64,000 nt of DNA from Ancylomarina euxina (GCF_003863355.1 NZ_QQWG01000010.1:1-64000); one strand, 5' to 3'. Shown: positions 15,060-24,705, counted from the stretch's first letter. Translations and numbers: made by a program. Notes: generated by a model not told the origin, from the sequence alone.

Positions 15060-15713
15060 ATGAATAGAAAACAAATTATAGATAAAACAGTCGCATTTGT
15101 AAAGACAGTATTGGCTGATGCAGAAGGTGGTCACGATTGGTGGCATATTTATAGGGTTTGGCAATCGGTTAAACAAATAGCTCAATCTGAAGATGTGGAT
15201 TTGTTTGTTGTAGAACTGGGAGCTTTGCTTCACGACATTGCCGACTCTAAATTTCATGATGGCGACGAGACTGTGGGACCACGTTTGGCTAGAGAATTTT
15301 TGCAATCAATTAAAGTGGATGAGGAGACGATAACTCACGTTGAGAATATCATCACCAATATCTCCTTTAAGGGAGGTAATCAGGAGCAGAAGTTTAAGTC
15401 GGCAGAGCTTGATGTGATTCAGGATGCCGATCGCATAGACGCGCTAGGAGCCATCGGTATTGCCAGAACCTTTAATTATGGGGGGCATAAGAATAGAGAG
15501 ATTTATAATCCTGATATCAAGCCTAATTTGAACATGAGCAAAGAGGAGTATAAGAATTCTGATGCGCCAACTTTAAATCACTTCTACGAAAAACTGCTTC
15601 TTTTAAAGGATAGGATGAATACCGAATCGGGAAAGAGAATGGCAGAACAACGTCATGAATTTATGAATGCTTATCTCAATCAGTTTTATATGGAGTGGGA
15701 AGGAAAGAATTAA
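15060..15713 (+). CDS. HD-domain phosphohydrolase (YpgQ/YedJ-like)
   Basis: The 217-aa protein shows the HD metal-binding pattern: HDWWHIYRVW near residue 27, ALLHDIADSKFHDGD near residue 58, and a later D in DVIQDADRIDALGAIGIARTF. The order and spacing match the YpgQ/YedJ group of small HD hydrolases, which act on nucleotide or related phosphate esters. Soluble, with no signal peptide. A GTG at 15057 is in frame directly before the ATG at 15060, which I chose. It stands alone between the permease gene and the CIA30-like gene. Confidence 0.88.
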   Translation: MNRKQIIDKTVAFVKTVLADAEGGHDWWHIYRVWQSVKQIAQSEDVDLFVVELGALLHDIADSKFHDGDETVGPRLAREFLQSIKVDEETITHVENIITNISFKGGNQEQKFKSAELDVIQDADRIDALGAIGIARTFNYGGHKNREIYNPDIKPNLNMSKEEYKNSDAPTLNHFYEKLLLLKDRMNTESGKRMAEQRHEFMNAYLNQFYMEWEGKN

Positions 15714-15772
15714 TTCAATCCTTGGTTTTAAAATCGTCTTAGAATCTGAAAGGAAATGTTTAATTTCAGAAG

Positions 15773-16300
15773 ATGAAAACTTTAACGCTTATAATTTGTA
15801 TGATGATGGTGAATGATTTTACTCTTTTCTATTTTAATAAAGAAAGTGAAATTTCTAATTGGACAGTCGTTAATGATGTGGTTATGGGCGGACGATCTGA
15901 AGCCGATTTTGCTCTTAATTCAGAAGGTAATGGTGTGTTTTCAGGACAAGTCTCCTTAGAAAACAATGGCGGCTTTTCTTCTGTACGTTATCGTTTTGAA
16001 AGTCTGGATGTGACCAAATATAAGAAGGTGATTCTGAAACTAAAAGGTGATGGTAAAGCTTATCAATTTAGACTGAAGTCTGATTTGAATCATGCTCACT
16101 CATTTGTGAAAGATTTTCAGACAGCTGGAGAGTGGGAATCTATTGAGATTAATTTCGAAGACATGTATCCTCGCTTTAGAGGGCGCATATTGAATATGCC
16201 CAATTATCCGGGAGAAAACATGTGTGAAATAGCTTTTTTGATCGCTAATAAAAGGGCCGAAGCTTTTAGACTGGAAATTGAGAGCATCAGTCTGAAATAG
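15773..16300 (+). CDS. CIA30-family protein
   Basis: The 175-aa protein matches the bacterial CIA30 family (named after mitochondrial complex I intermediate-associated protein 30). It contains NWTVVNDVVMGGRSEADF, then GFSSVRYRFESLDVTKY and LKGDGKAYQFRLKSD, and ends in a beta-rich galactose-binding-like fold. A short hydrophobic N-terminus (MKTLTLIICMMMVNDF) may be a signal peptide or an anchor, but the cleavage site is unclear. Function of bacterial members is unknown. It is 59 bp after the HD hydrolase gene and could share its transcript. Confidence 0.82.
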   Translation: MKTLTLIICMMMVNDFTLFYFNKESEISNWTVVNDVVMGGRSEADFALNSEGNGVFSGQVSLENNGGFSSVRYRFESLDVTKYKKVILKLKGDGKAYQFRLKSDLNHAHSFVKDFQTAGEWESIEINFEDMYPRFRGRILNMPNYPGENMCEIAFLIANKRAEAFRLEIESISLK

Positions 16301-16500
16301 CACCCGTTTATTAAATGTTCTTGTTGAAGCACTATTAATTTTAGTGTTAATACCGATTGACCTTGTATTTATATTTAGAACCTCTTAAAATAACCTATTA
16401 TCATTGGAATTATTTATAAATAATCACCAATTGGAGTGGGATTACAATATCATAAGTCTAAATTTAGCGGTCTAATTGTCCCCAACCTAAAATTTCATAT

Positions 16501-18894
16501 ATGAAGTTGATAAACTATATCGCCTTATGCTGCTTCCTATTTTTATCTCTTCAATCTTTTTCTTCTGAACGAAAAAAGGTTCTTGTCTTGCATTCCTATC
16601 ATCAAGGCTTGCAATGGACTGATAATGTAAATTCGGGTATTCAGGAAGTTATGGATTCTATAGGGAATCAGTATGAGTTAGATTATGAATATCTTGATAC
16701 TAAGAGGAATCCGTCTCTGGAGTATCTCAATAAGGTGATTGAACTCTACGACCTAAAACTTCAAAAGGAAAAGTACGATGCCATTATTGTCTCAGATAAC
16801 AATGCCTTGTCTTTTGTTAAAGATCATCGAGAAAAATACTTCCAAAATACGCCTATCATCTTTTGTGGGATTAATCATTTTAAGGATGAATTGATTGCGG
16901 GTTTGAGTAATATTACCGGTATTGCTGAAGCTGTGGATTTGGAAGGTATTGTCGATTTGGTCTTAAGTACCAGACCCAATACCAAACATCTTCTTGTTAT
17001 CAATGATAACAAAACGACTACAGCCAGGTTGAATAAACTATTGATGCTTGATCTTGAAACGAAATACAAGAAAAGGCTGGATTTTACTTATTATGAGGAT
17101 CAAAGTATTGACGAGTTGGTTGGAAACATACAAAAAGTAAAGGGTGACACTTCAATTTTGCTGCTGACCTACAATAAAGACAAAAATGGGAAATTCATTA
17201 GTTTTCAGGACAATTTAGATCTTTTGGTTCCTCAAAGCAGCGTTCCTGTTTATATTGCCTGGGCATTTTTTATATCCGACGGTGTGTTAGGTGGCAAAGT
17301 GGTTAGTGGTAAGCTTCATGGGCGAATGGCTGCTAAAATGGTTTTTAAGGTCATTGCTGGAACACCTGCAGACTCAATTCCGATTTACCGCGAGCCACTT
17401 GATGAGTATGTGGCAAACTATAAAGAACTTAGGCGGTTTGGGATAAATAGAGCTATTCTTCCAGCTGAAACGCATATCGTTAATGAACCTCAATCTTTTT
17501 ATAGTGATAATAAGGAATGGATTCATATTGTACTTGTAATTCTCCTGTTAGCAACGATTATCATTCTTGTTCTCTCACGAGCGATATTACGCAGGATTAA
17601 GGCCGAAAAAGCCTTATTGAAGGAACAGGGACGATTAAAGATATCGGTGATGCATGAGCGTTTACTGGGTAAAATTGGACGCCTCTTAAATGCTTCGCAG
17701 GATTTTAAAAATGTTTTGGACGATGTCTTAAAATTGATGACTGATCAGATGGATGTGGCACGGGTTAGTCTTTATTCTTTCAACGATTCAGCGAATGCTG
17801 CTGTTAAAATTAATAGTCGGATTTTAACAAAGGGGGATCGTATTAAGGATGTTGATCGGTTTTATTTTTCTGAAATAGAGAATGCCATTAGTCGTGTGAA
17901 GATGAATCTTAGTGTTGTTTCAACAGATTTATCAAATTTAAATGAAATAGAGCAAGAATATTATAGAAAAAGAAATATTAAGGCCGTTGTTCTTTTGCCC
18001 GTTATGGTTGAGAATGAAGTTGTAGGCTTGATGGGTTTTTCACAAAATGAAGTTCATAAATGGACTCGTGATGAAATTAGTATTTTCTTTTCAACGGTCA
18101 ATATGATAGCGAATGCCTGGGAACGTAATTCTTTAATGAATGCTAGAATTGAGGCAGAGCAGAAAAATGTTGAAGCTATGAGAATGTTGGAGGAATCCTC
18201 TCTCCTTGCCTCAATAGGGGTTTTGTCAGCAGGTATCACTCATGAAATTAATCAACCATTAAATGCCATTAAAATTTCCGCAGATAGTGTGTTGTTTTGG
18301 CAAAAGAGAAATCCAGGTTTATTGCCTGAAATGTTTGTCAGGAAAATCAATACGATCTCGGAAGAAACGTCACGTATAGATGCGATCATCAAGCATATGA
18401 GAACTTTCTATGATAAGCCCAATGTGGTTTTAAATGAGACAATAGATATGGTTGAAGGTGTGAGAAGATCTTTGGCTTTGGTTAAGCGTCAGGTTTGCGA
18501 TCATAGCATTGAACTTGTTGATGAGCTTCCTAAAGCTTCTGTTTTGGTTTGTGCAAATTATGTGCAGTTCGAACAAATTGTTGTGAATTTGATTGTAAAT
18601 GCCATGCATTCGTTGGATGAAGTTCAGAAGGCGAATAAGAAAATTAAACTTCTTGTTTATCAGGATTCCATTCATGGTGTTCTGGAAATTCATGATAATG
18701 GTGTAGGTATTGAAGATTCTATTCGTGAGAAAATATATGATCCTTTGTTTACGACCAAAGGAAAAGGAAAGGGGAGTGGTTTAGGTATGGCGATTGTCAA
18801 ATTATTTATTGATAGATTTCAAGGTGAAATATCTAACCAGAATAATGAAGAGGGGGGAGCCAGTTTTATTCTGCGATTTAAATTACAAGATTAA
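16501..18894 (+). CDS. Membrane histidine kinase with ABC-substrate-binding-like sensor and GAF domain
   Basis: The 797-aa protein has a signal peptide (to about residue 22). An ABC-type substrate-binding-like domain covers about 24-310 ([19 protein letters not shown], then [15 protein letters not shown]). One membrane helix lies at about 340-360. A GAF domain covers about 390-545, and HisKA with H581 in [13 protein letters not shown] is followed by an ATPase domain ([17 protein letters not shown]). The sensor would face the periplasm. The sigma-54 response regulator begins 116 bp downstream and the lactate genes follow, so I infer that it senses lactate or a related small ligand outside the inner membrane. 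The phospho-acceptor site resembles NtrB/DctB-type kinases, which fits an NtrC-type partner. Confidence 0.9.
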   Translation: MKLINYIALCCFLFLSLQSFSSERKKVLVLHSYHQGLQWTDNVNSGIQEVMDSIGNQYELDYEYLDTKRNPSLEYLNKVIELYDLKLQKEKYDAIIVSDNNALSFVKDHREKYFQNTPIIFCGINHFKDELIAGLSNITGIAEAVDLEGIVDLVLSTRPNTKHLLVINDNKTTTARLNKLLMLDLETKYKKRLDFTYYEDQSIDELVGNIQKVKGDTSILLLTYNKDKNGKFISFQDNLDLLVPQSSVPVYIAWAFFISDGVLGGKVVSGKLHGRMAAKMVFKVIAGTPADSIPIYREPLDEYVANYKELRRFGINRAILPAETHIVNEPQSFYSDNKEWIHIVLVILLLATIIILVLSRAILRRIKAEKALLKEQGRLKISVMHERLLGKIGRLLNASQDFKNVLDDVLKLMTDQMDVARVSLYSFNDSANAAVKINSRILTKGDRIKDVDRFYFSEIENAISRVKMNLSVVSTDLSNLNEIEQEYYRKRNIKAVVLLPVMVENEVVGLMGFSQNEVHKWTRDEISIFFSTVNMIANAWERNSLMNARIEAEQKNVEAMRMLEESSLLASIGVLSAGITHEINQPLNAIKISADSVLFWQKRNPGLLPEMFVRKINTISEETSRIDAIIKHMRTFYDKPNVVLNETIDMVEGVRRSLALVKRQVCDHSIELVDELPKASVLVCANYVQFEQIVVNLIVNAMHSLDEVQKANKKIKLLVYQDSIHGVLEIHDNGVGIEDSIREKIYDPLFTTKGKGKGSGLGMAIVKLFIDRFQGEISNQNNEEGGASFILRFKLQD

Positions 18895-19010
18895 GAATAG
18901 ATTTGTATTTTCGACTTTAAATAGGATGAATCTCTATGAGTAAAATCTTTCGTTCTTAGATGAATGGTTTAAAAAAGCACTCCATATGCAAAATATAATA
19001 CGATAACCAT

Positions 19011-20456
19011 ATGAAAATTCTTATTGTTGATGATGATATATCTAGTGGCTCTGCAGTTGCAGAATTTATTGAGGAGCAGTTAGGTTACAAAATAAAACTC
19101 TGCCACAGTGGAGATGATGCTTTGTCTTGTTTAAAAAACGACGATTATCAAATGGTTATCTCCGACATGAGAATGCCAGGTATTTCAGGTTTAGATCTTT
19201 TGAAAAGAATAAAGGGATTACCCTCTGGATCTTCTATTGAAGTGGTCATTATGACGGGTTTTGGAGATCTGGAATCATCTCTGGACGCTCTGCGTAACAA
19301 TGCCTATGATTATTTGCTCAAGCCCGTTAATGTTGAGGAATTAGCCATTCTTATTGAGCGTGTTGCAGAGAGTATTCGATTGAAAGCTGAAAGTTGCAAT
19401 TATAAAGAGAATTTTGAGAATAGGATTTCGAATGATAAAAAGGAAGAATCGGAACGAATTAATTACTACGAAACAACAATACGAGATATTACCAGTGTTG
19501 GAAAAGTAGGTGTTTTTTCTGATGCCATGCGAGCTGTGGTTAAAATGGCTGAACAATTTCATGAGGACAGATCAGTCCCTGTTTTGATTGAAGGTGAAAC
19601 GGGTACTGGAAAAGAAGTTATGGCTCGTTTGGTTCATTATGGGCAAGAAAGTGATATGCTTCAGCCTTTTATTTCGATCAACTGTTCTGCTATATCCCCA
19701 TCTTTGTTCGAAAGTGAACTGTTTGGATACGACCCGGGTGCTTTTACGGGTGCAAGGAAAGAAGGGAAGATTGGTAAATTGGAATTGGCACAAGGAGGTA
19801 CACTTTTCCTGGATGAAATTGGAGAGATGCCTTTGGATATGCAACCCAAACTGTTGCGCGTATTACAGCAAAAGGAGATGTATCGTGTTGGAGGAAATAA
19901 AGCCATAAGTCTGGATGTTCGAGTGATTTTCGCTACCAATAGAAATCTGAAACAAATGGTGGCTGAAAAAACGTTTCGAAATGATCTCTATTATCGTTTG
20001 AATACTGGCAGACTGTATATTCCCCCATTGAGAGAGCGTAAAGAGGCAATTTTATCCTTTACACAAGTCTTTTTGGATCAGTATTCAAAAAAGCGTGGAC
20101 GTCGATTTCGTTTCATCAGTAAGGCTGCAAAAAAAATATTACAGGAATACGATTGGCCCGGAAATATTAGAGAACTAAAAAATTCCATCGAAAGGGCAAC
20201 ACTGCTGTTTAACGATCTTGAGCTAAAACCTGAGCATTTGCGATTTCTGCAAGCTGAAGACACGGATTTTGTGACATCAGAACTAGCACTGGTTCCCGGT
20301 AAAATCGTTTTACCTGATGACGAATTGGATATTGAGCAGTTGGAGTTGGAAATTGTTCGAAAAGCCCTAAAAAAGTTTGATAACAATAAGTCTAAAACAG
20401 CAGACTATTTATGTATTACGCGAAGTGCTCTTCGGAGCCGAATGAATAAACTATAG
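19011..20456 (+). CDS. NtrC-family sigma-54-dependent response regulator
   Basis: The 481-aa protein has a receiver domain with phospho-acceptor D52 (MVISDMRMPG). The AAA+ domain carries Walker A GETGTGKE, the sigma-54 contact loop GAFTGA and a Walker B LFLDEIGEM. The C-terminal Fis-type helix-turn-helix is NKSKTADYLCITRSALRSRM. All elements needed to activate sigma-54 RNA polymerase are intact. Its gene follows the cognate kinase and precedes two sigma-54-type promoters at 20719 and 21985 with shared upstream palindromes. I therefore infer that it switches on the lactate-utilisation genes. Confidence 0.94.
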   Translation: MKILIVDDDISSGSAVAEFIEEQLGYKIKLCHSGDDALSCLKNDDYQMVISDMRMPGISGLDLLKRIKGLPSGSSIEVVIMTGFGDLESSLDALRNNAYDYLLKPVNVEELAILIERVAESIRLKAESCNYKENFENRISNDKKEESERINYYETTIRDITSVGKVGVFSDAMRAVVKMAEQFHEDRSVPVLIEGETGTGKEVMARLVHYGQESDMLQPFISINCSAISPSLFESELFGYDPGAFTGARKEGKIGKLELAQGGTLFLDEIGEMPLDMQPKLLRVLQQKEMYRVGGNKAISLDVRVIFATNRNLKQMVAEKTFRNDLYYRLNTGRLYIPPLRERKEAILSFTQVFLDQYSKKRGRRFRFISKAAKKILQEYDWPGNIRELKNSIERATLLFNDLELKPEHLRFLQAEDTDFVTSELALVPGKIVLPDDELDIEQLELEIVRKALKKFDNNKSKTADYLCITRSALRSRMNKL

Positions 20457-20554
20457 CGTTTCTATACGATCTAATAAGAACGATCATATTCTATCACTTA
20501 TATTAAAGCCAATCTTGCATGTGTAAGTTACATATGAAGGATTGGTTTTATTTG

Positions 20555-20619
20555 TGTTCAATTTGGTACGGCTGTTCATTTTTGAAACAAGCTATTCTTT
20601 TACTGTGCGTAATTGAACA
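20555..20619 (+). promoter_or_regulatory. Probable activator-binding sites upstream of first sigma-54 promoter
   Basis: TGTTCA at 20555, TGTTCATTTTTGAAACA at 20573-20589 and the inverted half site TGAACA at 20614 cluster here, with another TGTTCA at 20686. The pattern TGTTCA-N4/5-TGAACA recurs before the second promoter at a similar distance, which fits binding of the NtrC-type regulator encoded just upstream. Confidence 0.55.
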
Positions 20620-20718
20620 TTTTTATTCCAGGCTTTATATTGTCCTATCAGTCTGTAAGTATCATCTATCTAGGCTCTAGTGTTTTGTTCAGTTGTTTAA
20701 ATTTGAAAAATAGATCTT

Positions 20719-20733
20719 TGGCACTTCTTTTGT
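20719..20733 (+). promoter_or_regulatory. Sigma-54 promoter (-24/-12)
   Basis: TGGCAC-TTCTT-TTGT matches the sigma-54 consensus TGGCAC-N5-TTGC with correct spacing and one change in the -12 box. It lies 40 bp before the ATG of the LutC-like gene at 20773. Confidence 0.72.
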
Positions 20734-20772
20734 TTTCCAATAAGCCAAAGTCTCACTTAAATTTGAACGGAT

Positions 20773-21288
20773 ATGGAACTTAGAACCGATACACAGGTGA
20801 ATAAAACGATTGGTGTAAATCAAGATGAAAATCTTTTGGATTTATTTCTCTTGAATTCAAAAAACTTAGGACACGATTCCTTGAAAGTTGATAGTAACCT
20901 TTTCGCAGAAGCGGCTAAGCAAGAAAATGTGCAGTTTGAATTTATTCGATTGAAGAGTTTTGATCTGAATAAAGCATCCTTTGATATTAGTAATTCCAAA
21001 AATGCCATATTAGAGGCTGATTTTGGAATAGCCGATTCGGGTAAATTGGTTATTAATACAGAAGATTCAGATGTTTTGGTGACAATGTTATTGGCTGAAT
21101 CGCTGCATATTATTCTTCCTTCCAGTAAAATTCTTTCTTCTATCTCACAATACGATCAGATGAGTGACAAGCCTGCTGTTGATATGTTTCGAGGTATCTC
21201 AAGTAATACGGCTCACTCTTATAATAATGAACTTTGTTTCTCTTCAACGAATCATCAAACCGTGGTTTATGTCATTGAGGATCTCTAA
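20773..21288 (+). CDS. Degenerate LUD-domain protein (LutC paralogue)
   Basis: The 171-aa protein is related to the LutC-like product of the gene at 22042. SFDLNKASFDIS and ILEADFGIADSGKLVI align with SFDLALD and LIEADFAIGETGSVVI, and both continue with an LAE-L-x-I-I-x-P-x-SK segment. It lacks the conserved TGASRTADIE segment and the HGP turn that close the family's putative ligand pocket; in their place it has ISSNTAHSYNNELCFSS. It has its own sigma-54 promoter and a terminator, so it is expressed separately. It may be a regulatory or structural relative instead of an active subunit. The LUD family's biochemical role is itself only partly known. Confidence 0.68.
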   Translation: MELRTDTQVNKTIGVNQDENLLDLFLLNSKNLGHDSLKVDSNLFAEAAKQENVQFEFIRLKSFDLNKASFDISNSKNAILEADFGIADSGKLVINTEDSDVLVTMLLAESLHIILPSSKILSSISQYDQMSDKPAVDMFRGISSNTAHSYNNELCFSSTNHQTVVYVIEDL

Positions 21289-21318
21289 TAACTAAAACAA
21301 CTTACCTGTTTGCATAAG

Positions 21319-21342
21319 CCTCCATATCGTGGAGGTTTTTTT
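21319..21342 (+). terminator. Intrinsic terminator
   Basis: CCTCCA-TATCG-TGGAGG followed by seven T residues, 30 bp after the stop of the LutC-like paralogue. It separates this gene from the main lactate operon. Confidence 0.88.
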
Positions 21343-21449
21343 ATACCTTAAATTTATTAATATCCTGTCTGTACTTGCCCTGTACATATTTATGTAGTCA
21401 GTTAGCCCGCCTAAACGTAATCGAATATGCATACTTTTCGCATTGCTGC

Positions 21450-21495
21450 CCCAGATTTGTAATCTGGGCTTAGAGAGTTAGGAATTTGCAATTCC
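21450..21495. repeat. Pair of REP-like palindromes
   Basis: CCCAGATT-TGT-AATCTGGG (21450-21468) and GGAATT-TGC-AATTCC (21481-21495) are perfect short palindromes 12 bp apart. Paired palindromes of this kind recur in Bacteroidota genomes next to REP-associated transposases, and a remnant of such a transposase lies at 9085-9250. The link is inference. Confidence 0.45.
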
Positions 21496-21806
21496 CTTTT
21501 TTAATTGAATCATTTCAAACTAACCTATGGTATGACAGAGGGATGTGGTATTGTATAATGAATATTCATTATAATTCTACTTTTCGGTATTCCTTGGAAC
21601 TTAGCCGTGCAGAATACGCCTTCATGTCGTCGCATTCATACTGTTTTTATGAAGCCTAATAACTGACAAGAACAACTGTTGGAATAAATGCTCTCTAAAT
21701 TAATGTAGTGCTTTTCTATCTCGATAATTAATAAACCGCTTCGTTTTTTTATCTACTAATAGTCAGATTGATTATTAAATTCTTTTTAGAATGGCCCTTT
21801 ATTTAC

Positions 21807-21871
21807 TGTTCAAAAATAACCAAGTGTTCAGAATGGATAGCTGGAGTTTTAATAGTGTTCAAAATTGAACA
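21807..21871 (+). promoter_or_regulatory. Probable activator-binding sites upstream of lut operon
   Basis: TGTTCA half sites lie at 21807 and 21825. A nearly perfect palindrome, TGTTCAAAATTGAACA, lies at 21856-21871, about 115 bp before the -24 element. Sequence and distance match the cluster before the first sigma-54 promoter. Confidence 0.62.
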
Positions 21872-21984
21872 GCTTTGAAACCCCTGTCAGTTAATCTTTG
21901 TGCAAACCTTTTCGAATAGCAATGTACTGATGCCTAGTCTTATACTTATTAGATTGATTCTATATAATAATACATGTGTGTTTT

Positions 21985-21999
21985 TGGCACTCCTATTGG
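21985..21999 (+). promoter_or_regulatory. Sigma-54 promoter (-24/-12) of the lut operon
   Basis: TGGCAC-TCCTA-TTGG has an exact -24 box, correct spacing and one mismatch in the -12 box. It lies 43 bp before the chosen start of lutC at 22042 and should be driven by the NtrC-type regulator encoded at 19011. Confidence 0.75.
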
Positions 22000-22041
22000 T
22001 TAGTGAAGTCACAACAAAAAAGAAAAACTAACCCCCAGAAT

Positions 22042-22527
22042 ATGAAGATCGCTATGAAATTACTAGATCAGTTTTTAGAAAAATCTGCCCTTGTTGGAAA
22101 TAACAACCGTATCATGAAGATTGCCGATTTCCAAAACGAGTTTAATAAGGACCAATTTGAATATATCCATGTTCCCAGTTTTGATTTAGCTCTAGATTGT
22201 TGTGCAGGTGAAGCTGGCATAGGGAGAGCATTAATCGAAGCAGATTTCGCCATAGGAGAAACAGGATCGGTTGTTATAGATAGTTGTAATGAGAATTTAC
22301 GATTAGCAAGCTGCCTTGCCGAGAAACTTGACGTGATTTTCCCTTTAAGTAAACTGGTTGGCAGTATGCATGATGTTGCCGAATTCCTCGAAGAAAGAAC
22401 CTCAGGAAGTGGAGGCTACGTTGCGTTTATAACCGGAGCCAGTCGTACAGCAGACATTGAACGAGTACTTACTGTTGGTGTACACGGGCCAAAGAAAATG
22501 ACAGTTATTATTTTAAACGACTTATAA
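22042..22527 (+). CDS. lutC: LutC-like LUD-domain protein
   Basis: The 161-aa protein has the family hallmarks: SFDLALD, LIEADFAIGETGSVVI, LAEKLDVIFPLSKLV and the C-terminal TGASRTADIERVLTVGVHGP. LutC acts with LutA and LutB in oxidation of L-lactate to pyruvate in bacteria that lack other lactate oxidases. The frame opens at 21976, but that start lies upstream of the -24 promoter box, so 22042 (MKIAMKLLDQ) or 22054 must be the real start. The next gene begins 9 bp after the stop, indicating translational coupling. Confidence 0.85.
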   Translation: MKIAMKLLDQFLEKSALVGNNNRIMKIADFQNEFNKDQFEYIHVPSFDLALDCCAGEAGIGRALIEADFAIGETGSVVIDSCNENLRLASCLAEKLDVIFPLSKLVGSMHDVAEFLEERTSGSGGYVAFITGASRTADIERVLTVGVHGPKKMTVIILNDL

Positions 22528-22536
22528 GCAGACACC

Positions 22537-24684
22537 ATGACAATACAGACCCAAATAGATGAGAAATTAAACGATAAAGTATTGTATCAAAACCTTAAGG
22601 GTTTTGCTACAGCCTATAAGGCATCAAAGGTGAATGCTTACAAAGGCTTGGATTTCCAAGTCTTAAGAACTAAAGTTCATGATTTAAAAGATCGTGACTT
22701 GAATAAAGTCATGCAACAATTTAACTTATTTAGAGAGAATGTTGAGAAGCATGGTTGTAAAGTATTTCAGGCCCATACGGGTGATGATGCCTGTAGATAT
22801 ATAGCTGATGTTTTGAAAGATCATGGCGTAAAATATATGGTAAAGAGCAAGTCCATGACTTCTGAAGAAATCCAGTTGAATCAGTATTTGGAGAAAGAAG
22901 GTTTAAGTCCTATTGAAACTGATTTAGGCGAGTGGATTCTGCAGATTGCAAATGAACATCCTTCTCATATGGTAATGCCTGCTATTCATAAAACACGACA
23001 ACAGGTTGCTAAAATATTTTCTGATTATACGGGAGAAGAAGTAGATTCTGAGAATATTAAAGCCATGGTCGAGATTGCACGTCGATTTCTTCGTGAATCT
23101 TATTTCAAATCAGGTGTTGGTATGACAGGTGCAAACGTTGCAGTTGCCAGTACAGGAACTATTGGTTTGATAACCAATGAAGGAAATGCACGCTTGTCAT
23201 CGACTGTGCCTCCTGTGCATATTGTTTTGGTTGGTTACGAAAAGCTTTGCGATGATTTTAGTCAAGCACTGGATATTGTTCGTGTTCTTCCTAAAAGTGC
23301 AACCGGTCAAATCATAACTTCCTATACAACTTGGATTAAGGGTAGAGTCCCATCTCATAAAAACGAGGACGGAATTAAAGAAACGCATTATGTCTTTCTT
23401 GACAATGGGCGACTGGCCTTTTTTGAACATCCTAAATTCAAGGAAGCTTTAAAATGTATTCGTTGTGGTAGCTGTGCCAATATTTGTCCTGCTTACGAAA
23501 TGGTTGGAGGTCATGTTTATGGAGACAGGTATATTGGCTCAATAGGTCTGATTCTAACAGCGCTTTATCAAGGCGATGAAGCTGCCAAAGACATTCTTAA
23601 AATGTGTATTGGATGTAGAGCCTGTTCTTTCAATTGCCCTTCAGGCATAGACCTTCAAAGTTTGATTTCGGATTTAAAACTCGTTGTAGGTAAAAAGTAT
23701 GGGATTAATCCCATTAAAGAGAAGGTGTTTAAAACTGTGGTTGCCAAACCCAAAAGAATGAAATCCCTTTTAAGTCTGGGCGCAAGTTTCCAATTCCCAT
23801 TAACCTCGACCCATAAGTTGAATCAGGAAAAAATAATCAAGACAGTTCCCATGTTGCCTAAGGAAATGGATTTTAGAAAATTTCCTGCATTGGCTTCCAA
23901 AACCTTTAGTAAGCGCTTTTTCAAGGACGGCTATGATCAGTTTTCTTCACAACGTAAAGTTTTCTTTTACCCTGGTTGTGCCATTGAGTATTTCTATCCT
24001 GAAATGGGATTGGCTATGGTCAAGTTGCTTCAAAAGAGCGGTATTCAGGTCGATATTCCTAAAACGGCAGCTTGTTGTGGTATTCCTTCAATTGCTTCCG
24101 GAGATCCTGACAATGCCAAAACAATGATCTATAACACCTTAGATAATCTTAATGATGCTGCTGACTATGAAGCCCTATTGGTTCTTTGTCCAACCTGTGG
24201 AGGAGCGATTAAACATGAGTTCTTGGATTTCACAAAAGAAGATCCTGATCGATACAAAAAGGCTTCTCAATTAGGAAGCATGGTAACGCCAGTTGGAAAG
24301 TTTTTGGAAGACAATAACATTAAGTTCAAGCTGCTGGGGCAAAATACGGTAACCTATCATACGCCTTGTCACGATTCCAGATCACTGGATTATTCTGCAG
24401 AGGCGTTTCTTTCAACGGTTCTTGGGAAACAATTTATTCCCCTTACCGATAGTAATGTTTGCTGTGGATTTGGAGGAACTTATTCGCTTGACTTTTCAAG
24501 TATTTCGAATGGCATATTGAATAAGAAAATTGAAAATATTGACGCGACTCAAGCCGATATTCTGGTTACTGATTGCCCTGGCTGTGTGATGCAGATTAAT
24601 GGAGGTTTAATGCATCAAAATAAAGCGGTAAAGGTTATGCATCTTACCGAATTTATCGAAAAGCACTTGGTTGTTGTTGAGTAA
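22537..24684 (+). CDS. LutB-LutA fusion, Fe-S lactate oxidation protein
   Basis: The 715-aa protein joins two Lut subunits. The LutB-like part (residues about 1-400) has a LUD domain and two 4Fe-4S motifs, CIRCGSCANICP from C307 and CIGCRACSFNCP from C357. The LutA-like part (about 460-710) has two cysteine-rich CCG modules: FYPGCAIEYF with AACCGIP and LCPTCGG, then HTPCHDSR with NVCCGFGGTYS and DCPGC. In Bacillus these are separate polypeptides. The fusion ensures equal dosage and may channel electrons within one chain. Together with lutC it should oxidise L-lactate to pyruvate and pass electrons to the respiratory chain. Cytoplasmic or membrane-associated; no signal peptide. Confidence 0.88.
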   Translation: MTIQTQIDEKLNDKVLYQNLKGFATAYKASKVNAYKGLDFQVLRTKVHDLKDRDLNKVMQQFNLFRENVEKHGCKVFQAHTGDDACRYIADVLKDHGVKYMVKSKSMTSEEIQLNQYLEKEGLSPIETDLGEWILQIANEHPSHMVMPAIHKTRQQVAKIFSDYTGEEVDSENIKAMVEIARRFLRESYFKSGVGMTGANVAVASTGTIGLITNEGNARLSSTVPPVHIVLVGYEKLCDDFSQALDIVRVLPKSATGQIITSYTTWIKGRVPSHKNEDGIKETHYVFLDNGRLAFFEHPKFKEALKCIRCGSCANICPAYEMVGGHVYGDRYIGSIGLILTALYQGDEAAKDILKMCIGCRACSFNCPSGIDLQSLISDLKLVVGKKYGINPIKEKVFKTVVAKPKRMKSLLSLGASFQFPLTSTHKLNQEKIIKTVPMLPKEMDFRKFPALASKTFSKRFFKDGYDQFSSQRKVFFYPGCAIEYFYPEMGLAMVKLLQKSGIQVDIPKTAACCGIPSIASGDPDNAKTMIYNTLDNLNDAADYEALLVLCPTCGGAIKHEFLDFTKEDPDRYKKASQLGSMVTPVGKFLEDNNIKFKLLGQNTVTYHTPCHDSRSLDYSAEAFLSTVLGKQFIPLTDSNVCCGFGGTYSLDFSSISNGILNKKIENIDATQADILVTDCPGCVMQINGGLMHQNKAVKVMHLTEFIEKHLVVVE

Positions 24685-24705
24685 CACTAATAAAAAATAA
24701 GCCTT

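Larger units (their letters stand above)
21343..21984. other. Regulatory intergenic region of the lactate operon
   Basis: No gene is supported. It contains a pair of REP-like palindromes (21450-21495) and the activator sites listed separately, and leads to the sigma-54 promoter at 21985. The remainder, about 21500-21800, shows no structure I can name. Confidence 0.5.
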
